A DNA stretch of 55,443 nt from Gammaproteobacteria bacterium (GTDB lineage Bacteria > Pseudomonadota > Gammaproteobacteria > Pseudomonadales > Azotimanducaceae), in contig JAJFKA010000093.1 of the NCBI GenBank assembly GCA_021773555.1, positions 1 through 55,443 on the forward strand. The letters run 5' to 3'. The translations under genes and the position numbers were made by a program. Numbering within the stretch: position 1 is the stretch's first letter; every line of letters begins with the position of its first letter. Positions 17,605-26,057 of this stretch are shown here, piece after piece. The notes under the pieces are model-generated. The model did no database searches. It was not told the origin of the DNA and saw nothing but the letters and a program-made list of their open reading frames with translations.

Positions 17605-19098
17605 CTATTCTAACTGATGAAACGCTTTGCTTGAATGGCGGAATCCAACTAGCCCGTATTGTGCCGAAAGATCTCGCAGTACGCTTGAAAATCGCGCCTC
17701 CAGTTCAGGATCATCCTTCCAGTTGTCCATGAATCGCGACAGATCCCTGGCAAAAGCACGTTTAAACCGACCCGGGTTGTTATGTTCGATCATGCCATCA
17801 AGGTCGATCATCACGGGACCCGCTTCAGTCAGCATAAAATTCGTGGCTTTCATATCCCCGTGTGACACCTGCGCAGCGGATAGTTCCTGCAAAATTTGGC
17901 CGAGCGCTTCGGGTTCATTGTTCGTGTGTTTCATGCCTTTAAGGCTCAAGGCATCCGGGCCCTCAATGAACTCAGTGATCAGATAGGCGCTTGTCCTGAA
18001 CGGACCGATTCTGTTTTCGATCATCGCTACCGGTTTAAGGGCCGGTATGCCAAGAAATTCCAGGCGATGGGCATTACCCCACGAGGATCGGGCCCTGCTC
18101 TCCCGCAACAATCGCCGGGTTCCGTGCCAGACATTCTTGATGTTGTATTTTTTGATGACCAGGGCGCGATCGGACAGGCGGACCATTGCGACGGTTGCCG
18201 AATTACCACTTTTGAGTATCCTGCCATTTTCAATAAACCGGTCCGGGTCAGCGATCAACCTTGCTAATTCGTCGGTATAGGAGATCCGCTCACAAACCTC
18301 AAATCGTCTGAACCTCGCCTTGCAGACAAACTGCGTGCAGTCCCTGACGGTTTTTTCAAGATAATGGCGCTTGCGCATCTGGCGACTACGCCCTACCTCT
18401 TCCAGAAAACGTTTCGCTCGGCCAGGATCCGCCTGCCAGCTTCGCTGGGCTTCATAGGTGCCAATTACCTTGCTGATCAGGTCATCGTAGCGGGGATAAA
18501 ACTGTGCAAAGAACATTGCGAGGTTTTTCAGACTGACATTTTCGTTTAAGCGTTGTTCCCCCTTGTGTCCAACTGCGCCACCATCAATGGTATAGAGCCG
18601 CGATTCGCTCACCAGAAAGTTGGCCAGGTGGATGTCATTCTGAACCACACCATGGTCGTGTAATTTGGCAATGACATGCATGGCTTTCGCCAGGATGTCG
18701 ATTCGAGTGTCAGAGTCTCTTGACTGAATCCACTGCTCAGCAAGGCTGACAGCGTCAGGCAGATATCGGAACACCAGTACCCGACCACTTTCGGCGGGCA
18801 CCATACTGCCTTCCCACAAAAGCTCTGGTGTGGAAACGCCTGAATTGGCAATCGCCTGAACGCCCATACGTTCACGGAACGCGTACTTGTCAGCGCTCCG
18901 CCCGAGAAAAGTCTTGACCAGGACCCGTTCGCCTTCGAATTCGGCGAGTGCGACGATACGCCTTGCCGGTAACAGCCGCAGAATAGACAGGACCGAGAGC
19001 GCAACCTGCCCGGTGCCTGGTTTGTGCACCTGTAGCTGGAACGGAGTTTGTATATTGCGCCTGGCACTGATAAGGCTCATGGCATCGAACGTATTCAC
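17605..19098 (-). CDS. Twin lipopolysaccharide-kinase-fold protein (two kinase domains fused)
   Basis: About 497 residues with two kinase-like domains. Domain 1 has LVKTF (Lys), VVQNDIHLANFL (catalytic Asp155) and YTIDGG (metal Asp172). Domain 2 has LVIKKY (Lys), VSHGDMKATNF (Asp415) and MIDLDGM (Asp432). Both sets of key residues are present, so both may be active. Similar twin kinases lie beside the carbamoyltransferase in Pseudomonas core loci. I chose GTG at 19096-19098 because AAGGGAAG precedes it by 6 nt and it follows the upstream stop by 22 bp. An ATG at 19134 would overlap the upstream gene by 14 bp, and a longer frame reaches 19182. Sugar or heptose phosphorylation is inferred. Confidence 0.82.
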   Translation of the reverse strand: MNTFDAMSLISARRNIQTPFQLQVHKPGTGQVALSVLSILRLLPARRIVALAEFEGERVLVKTFLGRSADKYAFRERMGVQAIANSGVSTPELLWEGSMVPAESGRVLVFRYLPDAVSLAEQWIQSRDSDTRIDILAKAMHVIAKLHDHGVVQNDIHLANFLVSESRLYTIDGGAVGHKGEQRLNENVSLKNLAMFFAQFYPRYDDLISKVIGTYEAQRSWQADPGRAKRFLEEVGRSRQMRKRHYLEKTVRDCTQFVCKARFRRFEVCERISYTDELARLIADPDRFIENGRILKSGNSATVAMVRLSDRALVIKKYNIKNVWHGTRRLLRESRARSSWGNAHRLEFLGIPALKPVAMIENRIGPFRTSAYLITEFIEGPDALSLKGMKHTNNEPEALGQILQELSAAQVSHGDMKATNFMLTEAGPVMIDLDGMIEHNNPGRFKRAFARDLSRFMDNWKDDPELEARFSSVLRDLSAQYGLVGFRHSSKAFHQLE

Positions 19099-19120
19099 TA
19101 ATCTTCCCTTCGTATTCCGG

Positions 19121-19885
19121 CTATTCACGCCCATCAAAAAATGTAAGTACCCTGGTGAGCCTGCGTTTCGCGGCCGGATCAAGCTTCACAAGGCCAGCAT
19201 AGCGCAGGTAGAAACGCAGCCGTTGTGATTTCGTCAACGCGCTTCGCGCTACCTTATCAAGGCAGGCCAGATCTTTGACAATGCCACGATCAAGTGCAGT
19301 ACGCAGCAAATGACTCTCGATCTCGCGACCCGTTGGACAATCAATGACATAGATGCCCGGTTTCGCTCCTTCGTCCACGAGTATGTTGCGCCATTTCAGA
19401 TCATTATGAACGAAACAATGCTGGTGCATCGCCGCGACACTCGTCGCCAGCCGATCGGCAACATGATCCACCCAGGCGGCATCAGCCAGTTCGCTGGCAC
19501 CGGCGTCTGCAAGACTGGCAAGATCTCTGGCCCCAGGGATTTCCTCGACAATGAGCACCCCTTGCCGCGATCCGGGTTTTTGTTGCTCTCCGTAGGCTAC
19601 CAGCCTGACTGTTGGGACACCAAAGTTTTCCAGCCGGATCAGGTTTTCCCACTCTGCTCTTACCCGGCTGCGGCCAATGAGTCGTCGCAGCTGCTTTCCG
19701 CGTTTTTTATAACGTTTCACATAGTAGATTCGCCCGGCACGACACACCCGAAGTAATGAACTCATCAGATTGTCATTGATAATCTCACCGTGCAGGGATA
19801 GTGCATCGCCAAGCGATGGGAAGGCGGCTCGTTCCTCGTCATCGGCATGATAGAAGTGCCATTCCCGCCCATCAAATTCTGTCAA
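19121..19885 (-). CDS. Lipopolysaccharide kinase (Kdo/WaaP-like family)
   Basis: A single-domain kinase-fold protein, about 254 residues. It shows YYVKRYKKRG (ATP Lys), EEIPGARDL hinge, FVHNDLKWRNIL (catalytic Asp) and YVIDCPTG (metal Asp). The IDCPxG form is typical of the WapP-like LPS kinases that sit beside waaP in Pseudomonas. The only upstream starts are TTG: one at 19883-19885 whose TTGA overlaps the waaP stop, and one at 19913-19915 inside waaP. I chose the former because it gives the usual family length and a stop-start overlap. It probably phosphorylates an inner-core sugar; which one is unknown. Confidence 0.85.
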   Translation of the reverse strand: MTEFDGREWHFYHADDEERAAFPSLGDALSLHGEIINDNLMSSLLRVCRAGRIYYVKRYKKRGKQLRRLIGRSRVRAEWENLIRLENFGVPTVRLVAYGEQQKPGSRQGVLIVEEIPGARDLASLADAGASELADAAWVDHVADRLATSVAAMHQHCFVHNDLKWRNILVDEGAKPGIYVIDCPTGREIESHLLRTALDRGIVKDLACLDKVARSALTKSQRLRFYLRYAGLVKLDPAAKRRLTRVLTFFDGRE

Positions 19886-20709
19886 GCCGCTGCATCCGGA
19901 AGCTGTTTTATCCAAAGGGGTAAATCCGCCTTATCCTGACGGTACAGATTGTCGGCACGGCTGCGGACGGATCGCCAGAACGAACGGTCCTCCGACAAGG
20001 TTTGCCGCAATCCTTTCCCAGAATATATTTTCATAAATCGATACAGGTCACGCCGATTGAATCCGAGATCATAGATCGAGTAAAACAATCCGCCAATGTC
20101 CTTCACCCGCCACCGCCTGGGAGTCTGGCGGCGTATTTGTGCACGATGCAGATCAATCAGGTAGACCACCGGATTATCCTGCTCAATGGTCGTGGTATCG
20201 AGCAAAAAGTGGCAAATGTAGAAGTCCCGATGATTGATTCCGTGGTCATGTAATTTCCCAGCGATGACCGCTAACTTCTTCACCAGTTTATGCTTCAACC
20301 CCGGGGTCAGATCATGCTTACAAAGATCTTCAAGACTGATGGTATTCACAAGTTCACGGGTAACGATGCAAGACCTTGTTGCTGCCGGGTTTAAACCATC
20401 GTTTGTATAAGCGACTGCCGTCATGGTCTCAATTCCAAGGCTGGTCAGTCGATGTATCGCCCGCCATTCATTTTCGGCACCGAGAATCGGCAGCCTCAGT
20501 TGGCTTAAGTTTTTGAGTATCTCTTTCCAGCCAACTCCGAAATGTGTTTTTGCGAAATATCCACGGCCACGCCATTCGAAGCGTATTGTCCGGCGTTGCG
20601 CAACTTCGCGAAATACCTCGCCGCGAAGACTGCTAACATCTTCAAAGAGTTGGCTGGCGTCGAGGCATTCTTCGAGTTCTTCGTCCAGGTAGGGAATGGG
20701 TCTGCTCAC
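19882..20709 (-). CDS. waaP: Lipopolysaccharide core heptose(I) kinase
   Basis: WaaP (RfaP) phosphorylates heptose I of the inner core, which stabilises the outer membrane; it is essential in Pseudomonas. The 275 residues match E. coli WaaP. Diagnostic stretches are FEWRGRGYFAKTHFGVGWKEI (ATP Lys region), INHRDFYICHFLL (catalytic Asp) and LIDLHRAQIR (metal Asp), all intact. It follows the WaaG-type gene by 15 bp and overlaps the next kinase at TTGA. Order waaF-waaC-waaG-waaP is that of the Pseudomonas core operon. Confidence 0.96.
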   Translation of the reverse strand: MSRPIPYLDEELEECLDASQLFEDVSSLRGEVFREVAQRRTIRFEWRGRGYFAKTHFGVGWKEILKNLSQLRLPILGAENEWRAIHRLTSLGIETMTAVAYTNDGLNPAATRSCIVTRELVNTISLEDLCKHDLTPGLKHKLVKKLAVIAGKLHDHGINHRDFYICHFLLDTTTIEQDNPVVYLIDLHRAQIRRQTPRRWRVKDIGGLFYSIYDLGFNRRDLYRFMKIYSGKGLRQTLSEDRSFWRSVRSRADNLYRQDKADLPLWIKQLPDAAA

Positions 20710-20724
20710 GTTAATAGCCGCGGC

Positions 20725-22983
20725 TTACTTATCCAGACTGGCGGTGATCAGATCTGAAGCTCTGCGCGGCATACTGTAGATGTCCGCTTTTTTAGCGAAC
20801 GCCAGTCCGTTAGTCCGCCATTGCTCACGTTCATCCGAGGTAATCATTTCTTCAAGCAGATTGTTCAACGCGGTTTGTCGGTAGGGAGAACAAACCAGTT
20901 TGCCCACCTGCGCCTCGGATACATAGTGCGCATACCCGCAGACGTCAGTGGCCAGTACTGGCAAGCCCGCGACGATTGCCTCGAGAATAACAGTTCCTGT
21001 GTTCTCTACATACGCAGGATGAACCAACAGATCTGCGCCCAGCAGGAATCTCGGGATATCATCACGACCTTTCAAAATTCTGACCTGTTTTCGAATCCCT
21101 AACCGACCGGCCAGGCGCTTGAATGCACCAGGTGCATCCTGGCCGATGGCGACCAACTGAACCCTTGCCCGGAGGCCCGCAGGTAGTGCGGCGATGCCCG
21201 TCAGAATTCTGTCGAGACCCTTGGTAATAAATCCTGAACCCACCATGAGCAGCAGGATGTCATCATCCTTCAGCTCAAGCTCACTGCGCATGGCGGCGCG
21301 AATTTCACTGCTATCCGCTGGCGCAATTCTGTCTCTGCCGATACCCGGTGGCAACAGATGAAATCGGGCCAGCGGCGTATGGTAATACTTCAGGAAAATG
21401 GGTTTTTGTACTTCCGAGATCATCAGGATCAGCGTTTCAGCGGTTGGTTCAAAAACGGCTTTTTCAAATCGCGAAAAGTGCTTGTATCGTGGAATCAGTC
21501 GGTAAAAGCGGTTGCGCTGGGTTTGCGCTTTCTCCTCGTAACAGGAGTCGGCCGCATAATAGACATCCAGCCCCGGCATCTTGTTAAAACCAATCACAGC
21601 ATCAACCGGGTCTGACTGCAGGTGGCGCGCAACCCACTCAGAGAATCGTTGATAACGAGAATGGTTAGTGACTGCCGTTACCGGCACGATTACCAATTCA
21701 AAGCCATCTGGCACAGGGCCTTGCCAGAGCAATGTGTAAACCCTGATCTGGTAGCCGCGCTGCTGGCATTCTTCCGCAATTCGCAGAAAATCTCTCTGCA
21801 ATCCGCCGAACGGAAAATACTTGAACAAACAAAACGCCAGTAGTCTGGGCTTTGGCGTTCTTTTCTGAACAATGACATGTTCTATTATTTCCGAGGCTTT
21901 CTCGGGTAAGGAATAGATGTTGGCTTCTCTTGAAAACGTGGCGCCGTTCGCCCGCCATTCCTGTCGGCGGTCGGTACCGATAAGTTCAAGCAATCTGGCG
22001 TTGAGTTCTTCCTGATTGAACGGGCTTGCAAGCAAATAACCGACTTTCGCCTGTTCCACGTAGTGGCCATAACCGCAAATGTCCGTGGCAATAACTGGCA
22101 AGCCAGCAACAATGGCTTCAAGCAGTATGATTCCGGCATTTTCATCCAGTGCAGGATGCAGCAAAACATCGCTGGCAAGCAGAAATTCCGGAACATCATC
22201 GCGACCAGACAACATCGTTACTTGTCGACGCAAACCGAGGGCGAGTAGCATCCTCTTAAACGGCGCCGGATTGTCCTCGCCAATAACGAACAATCGTGTT
22301 TTCGCCCGGATATCCTTTGGCAGTGATTTGACGGCATGCAGCGTTCTGGCTAATCCTTTTTTAATAAATCCGGAACCAACCATCAACAATACATGCTCGT
22401 CATCCGCAACATTCAGCTCAGCCCGTTTGATACGGCGAACCTCATCGGCATTGTCAGGCGCAATGCGATCACGAGAGATACCAGGCGGCAGAAAGTGTGT
22501 CCGTTCTACCGGGGTCTGGTAATACTTCTCGAAAAAAGGTTTTTGTGACTCCGAGATCATCAATACTTCGGTCTCACAATCACGCGCGAAGACCGCCCGC
22601 TCAAATCGTGCAAAATGGCGATATCGTGGCAGCAATCGATACAACCAGTTGCGCTGGGTTTGAGCCTTCTCCTCGTAGCAGGAATCCGCCGCAAAGTAGA
22701 CATCCAGACCCGGCATTTTATTGATGCCGATGACCCCATCGACCGGATGGTTACGCAGCGCTTCCTGAACCCAGATATGAAACCGTTCGTAACGCGTGTG
22801 ATTGGTCAGGGCGTCAACTGGCACGATAACGACTTCAAAGCCGTCGGGAACCGGTCCTCGCCAAACCAGGGTGTACACCCGGATGTGATGACCCTGCCGC
22901 TGACATTCCCGGGCAATGCGCACAAAATCCCGCTGCAAACCCCCGTACGGGAAATACTTGTACAGGCAAAACGCAAGTTTCAG
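20725..22983 (-). CDS. Tandem WaaG-WaaG fusion glycosyltransferase (double GT4)
   Basis: One uninterrupted frame of about 752 residues encoding two complete WaaG-like glycosyltransferases head to tail. The junction lies near 21,850 and each half is about 373 residues, the length of a normal WaaG. Both halves open with the family N-terminus (LAFCLYKYFPYGGLQRDF / LAFCLFKYFPFGGLQRDF). Both keep LPPGIxRDRIAP, MVGSGFIxKGL and the ENxGxxxLEAIVAGLP donor motif, so both look catalytically competent. By eye well over half the positions match, but the DNA is clearly diverged. The start is probably CTG at 22981-22983, overlapping the waaC stop as CTGA, because WaaG proteins begin MKLAF; TTG at 23031 or ATG at 23061 would add an atypical leader inside waaC. 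Confidence 0.93.
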   Translation of the reverse strand: MKLAFCLYKYFPYGGLQRDFVRIARECQRQGHHIRVYTLVWRGPVPDGFEVVIVPVDALTNHTRYERFHIWVQEALRNHPVDGVIGINKMPGLDVYFAADSCYEEKAQTQRNWLYRLLPRYRHFARFERAVFARDCETEVLMISESQKPFFEKYYQTPVERTHFLPPGISRDRIAPDNADEVRRIKRAELNVADDEHVLLMVGSGFIKKGLARTLHAVKSLPKDIRAKTRLFVIGEDNPAPFKRMLLALGLRRQVTMLSGRDDVPEFLLASDVLLHPALDENAGIILLEAIVAGLPVIATDICGYGHYVEQAKVGYLLASPFNQEELNARLLELIGTDRRQEWRANGATFSREANIYSLPEKASEIIEHVIVQKRTPKPRLLAFCLFKYFPFGGLQRDFLRIAEECQQRGYQIRVYTLLWQGPVPDGFELVIVPVTAVTNHSRYQRFSEWVARHLQSDPVDAVIGFNKMPGLDVYYAADSCYEEKAQTQRNRFYRLIPRYKHFSRFEKAVFEPTAETLILMISEVQKPIFLKYYHTPLARFHLLPPGIGRDRIAPADSSEIRAAMRSELELKDDDILLLMVGSGFITKGLDRILTGIAALPAGLRARVQLVAIGQDAPGAFKRLAGRLGIRKQVRILKGRDDIPRFLLGADLLVHPAYVENTGTVILEAIVAGLPVLATDVCGYAHYVSEAQVGKLVCSPYRQTALNNLLEEMITSDEREQWRTNGLAFAKKADIYSMPRRASDLITASLDK

Positions 22984-24059
22984 TCGCGGGACGATGTCAC
23001 TCGGTTGATTTGTGATAGTAGTGCTTGCCAAACCAGTTCCGGGGTTGTGTGCTGAAAACATGGGGGATAAATCTTACTCGAATCCGCTTCATGCGCATAC
23101 TGGCAGTTTCTTTTCCTGCAAGGAATACATGATAAGTGATCACTCACTACAGTCTTTTGCCATTGACCGTGCACACCGGTAAGACCTGGATCGGTTGGAC
23201 CGTACAGGCCAACCAGGGGCCTGTTCAGTGCCGCGGCCAGATGACCCAGACCCGTATCAACCGATACCACCCCGGCGCACCTGGCAATCACCACGGACAA
23301 ATCCGAAAGGCTCATACCGGACAACACTTTCGCTCCGGTATCTGCCGAAATCTGTTGCGCCTGCTCCAACTCAAATTCATTTCCCGCCGGTACGAGCACG
23401 TCAAACCCCTCGACAGACGCTCGACGGCACAGGGATTGCCAATGGCCAAGCGGCCACATTTTTGATGGCCAGGTCGTGCCATGCAGCAACATGATCATAG
23501 GCTTACGCGATTCGCCGGGCGGGATACTGCTGCTGTCCTGAAGAGCGTCTTGTCCGGGCAAACCTTGCATCAAACCATAGTCCACCGGGCCCTCGACGGT
23601 ATATCCGAGCGCGGCGGCAAATAACTGTCGCTGTCGATCAATGGCATGCTGATCAAGTGCCACCCGGTGAGCCCGCCGATAGGCCAGCGGCGCCAGTGAC
23701 TCACGCGCAGAACTGGCATCAAATCCGGATACCGGACCACGTGCCAGAGTACTGACAATCGCGCTCTTGATCAGACCCTGGGCATCGATCACAAGGTCGT
23801 ACTCTTTTTGCCTGAGCTGGTGAATGAATTCATTGATCTCATGGTGACGCAGCGATGCCAGCCAGTGCTTTCGCCAGCGACGAATCCCCACAGGAATGAC
23901 TTCGCTCACCAGTGGATGCAGGGCGGGTATATCCTGAAAGGCGGTTTCCACGACCCAGTCAAAACTTAACCCGGCAATATGCCGGTGTGCATCCGCCAGT
24001 GCAGGTAAGGCGTGAATGACATCACCCATCGACGACATCTTGACCACAAGAATATTCAC
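22980..24059 (-). CDS. waaC: Lipopolysaccharide heptosyltransferase I
   Basis: Adds the first L-glycero-D-manno-heptose from ADP-heptose to Kdo2-lipid A. It has 359 residues of the GT9 family. The N-terminus MNILVVKMSSMGDVIHALPAL is the WaaC hallmark (MGDVIHALPA). The donor half shows LLHGTTWPSKMWP and VSVDTGLGHLAAALNRPLVGLYGPTDP. The start overlaps the waaF stop (ATGA) and the end overlaps the start of the WaaG fusion. Substrate comes from HldE encoded in the same window. Confidence 0.96.
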   Translation of the reverse strand: MNILVVKMSSMGDVIHALPALADAHRHIAGLSFDWVVETAFQDIPALHPLVSEVIPVGIRRWRKHWLASLRHHEINEFIHQLRQKEYDLVIDAQGLIKSAIVSTLARGPVSGFDASSARESLAPLAYRRAHRVALDQHAIDRQRQLFAAALGYTVEGPVDYGLMQGLPGQDALQDSSSIPPGESRKPMIMLLHGTTWPSKMWPLGHWQSLCRRASVEGFDVLVPAGNEFELEQAQQISADTGAKVLSGMSLSDLSVVIARCAGVVSVDTGLGHLAAALNRPLVGLYGPTDPGLTGVHGQWQKTVVSDHLSCIPCRKRNCQYAHEADSSKIYPPCFQHTTPELVWQALLSQINRVTSSRD

Positions 24060-25075
24060 GAGGGTCCCGCCAGCGACGTGCGGATCAGGGGGTAGACCCG
24101 TTCCGGTGCGAGATTATTCAGGCAGTTTTTGTGCCCCAGGGGACATATACGCTCAAAGCAGGGACTGCACGACAGGTTCTCGTTCAATATATTCGCTCGT
24201 TCGGACAGCGGCGGCGTAAATTCCGCAGAGGTAGAACCGTACAAGACTGTGGTTTCCGCACCGACCGCCGCGGCGATATGCATCAAACCGGAATCGTTAC
24301 TAACCACATGGCGGGCGAGTGCCAGCAGGTCCAAGGCATCCGCCAGGGTGGTTTTACCGGTCAAATCGACACAGTGCTTTGAGTGCTGGACCGCCTGCCT
24401 GATCGCCTCGGCAACCGGTCGATCCGATGGCGACCCGAACAACCAGACTTGCATATTCTCTGCAATGGCGAAGTCCGCCAGTGTCGCAAAATGTCGTTCA
24501 GGCCAGCGCTTGGCATCTCCGAATTCAGCACCCGGACAAAGCGCCAGAATCGGGCGGGCAAGATCAAGTTGCAGGACTGAGAGGCAGTTCTGCTGATTCG
24601 CGATATCCACGGCCAGCCGCGGATAGTCTTGCGGAGTCGGTTTCGCCTCATCACCCAGAGCAACAAAGCGATCTATCATGCGGGGTAACTTTTTTTTATC
24701 CAATGGGCGAATATCATTGAGCAGTAACCAGCGCATTTCACCGAGAAATCCTGTCCGGGTGGGGATTCCAGCGAACCAGGGTACCAGCGCTGACTTGGCT
24801 GAATTTGGCAGGACAATGGCCTGCTGGTACTCCGCATGGTTAAGCTTTCTGGCAAAGTCACGACGATAGGACCAGGCGAACTGTCCATGCCCGACTTCAA
24901 AGCCCAGGCGGCGGTCGAGTTCTGGCATTCGCTCGGTCACTGCCAGGGAGGCTGCCGGAGCCATAATGTCAATCGCCACACCAGGTCGCGTGCGTGACAA
25001 GGATTTAAGCAGGGTCTGCGCCATGACCATGTCACCGACCCAGGATGGACCGACAACAAGGATTCTTTCGCTCAT
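24056..25075 (-). CDS. waaF: Lipopolysaccharide heptosyltransferase II
   Basis: Adds the second heptose of the inner core. It has 339 residues (GT9), close to E. coli WaaF. The opening ILVVGPSWVGDMVMAQTL is the WaaF signature. LCPGAEFGDAKRWPERHFA and VSNDSGLMHIAAAVGAETTVLYGSTSAEFTPP follow, with NLSCSPCFERICPLGHKNCL near the C-terminus. It is separated from ilvE by only 3 nt and overlaps waaC by 4 nt, so expression is coupled in both directions. Confidence 0.97.
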   Translation of the reverse strand: MSERILVVGPSWVGDMVMAQTLLKSLSRTRPGVAIDIMAPAASLAVTERMPELDRRLGFEVGHGQFAWSYRRDFARKLNHAEYQQAIVLPNSAKSALVPWFAGIPTRTGFLGEMRWLLLNDIRPLDKKKLPRMIDRFVALGDEAKPTPQDYPRLAVDIANQQNCLSVLQLDLARPILALCPGAEFGDAKRWPERHFATLADFAIAENMQVWLFGSPSDRPVAEAIRQAVQHSKHCVDLTGKTTLADALDLLALARHVVSNDSGLMHIAAAVGAETTVLYGSTSAEFTPPLSERANILNENLSCSPCFERICPLGHKNCLNNLAPERVYPLIRTSLAGPS

Positions 25076-25078
25076 GGA

Positions 25079-26011
25079 TCAGGCAGTAACGATCGTTGAC
25101 CAGTCCGGATGCTCAGTGCGACGGCCCATCACCTGGTCAAAATACATTGACTGCAGTTTTTCCGTAATCGGGCCGCGACCGCCGGACCCAATGATCCGGC
25201 CATCCAGTTCCCTGATGGGCAGCACTTCCGCGGCAGTCCCGGTGAAAAATGCCTCGTCGGCAATGTAAACCTCATCACGGGTAATACGTCTTTCCCTGAC
25301 GCTGAGATTCAATTCAGCAGCCAGTGCGAAGACTGTCGCCCGGGTAATGCCTTCGAGACAAGACGTCAGTTCCGGTGTCACCAGCTGGCCATCCTGAACC
25401 AGAAAGATATTTTCACCACTGCCTTCTGCAACATAACCCTCATTATCCAGCAGCAGCGCTTCATCACAGCCGCAGTCCAGAGCCTCGCGCAGGGCGAGCA
25501 TCGAATTGATGTAATTGCCATTCGCCTTCGCCTTGCACATTGTAATGTTGACGTGATGACGGGTGAACGAGGAGGTCCTGACCTTGATTCCCTGATCCCG
25601 CGCCTCGGGCGACATATAGTTGGGCCACTCCCAGGCGGCGATAATACAGTGAGACTTAAGGCCTTCTGCACGCAGGCCAAGTGCTTCCGAGCCATAGAAG
25701 CACATGGGTCGCAGATACGCCTCTTTCAATCCATTTTCACGCACAACCTGAATCTGTGCCGCATTGAGATCATCAACGCTGAACGGAATCTTGAAGTTAA
25801 GGATATGAGCGGATCTGAACAGGCGTTTTGTGTGATCCTGTAACCGGAAAATCGCCGGGCCCTTTTCCGTCGCATAGGCGCGTACACCCTCAAAAACGCC
25901 GAGGCCGTAATGTAACGTGTGCGTCAGCACATGAATTTTTGCTTCCCGCCAGGGAACCAGTTCGCCATCGAACCAGATTACGCCATCTCTGTCTGCCAAA
26001 GAGCCTGCCAT
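25079..26011 (-). CDS. ilvE: Branched-chain-amino-acid aminotransferase
   Basis: PLP enzyme for the last step of valine, leucine and isoleucine synthesis. The 310 residues match E. coli IlvE. Fold type IV signatures are VLTHTLHYGLGVFEGVRAY near the start, the PLP lysine in CKAKANGNYINSML (Lys162), and EGYVAEGSGENIF and TAAEVLPI. It sits between glnE (46 bp upstream) and waaF (3 bp downstream), the same order as in Pseudomonas. This links amino-acid synthesis genes to the LPS core run. Confidence 0.96.
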   Translation of the reverse strand: MAGSLADRDGVIWFDGELVPWREAKIHVLTHTLHYGLGVFEGVRAYATEKGPAIFRLQDHTKRLFRSAHILNFKIPFSVDDLNAAQIQVVRENGLKEAYLRPMCFYGSEALGLRAEGLKSHCIIAAWEWPNYMSPEARDQGIKVRTSSFTRHHVNITMCKAKANGNYINSMLALREALDCGCDEALLLDNEGYVAEGSGENIFLVQDGQLVTPELTSCLEGITRATVFALAAELNLSVRERRITRDEVYIADEAFFTGTAAEVLPIRELDGRIIGSGGRGPITEKLQSMYFDQVMGRRTEHPDWSTIVTA

Positions 26012-26057
26012 TTTAAATAATCCTCAGCGCCTGAAAAGTTTTCGGTGGATGTCGTCG

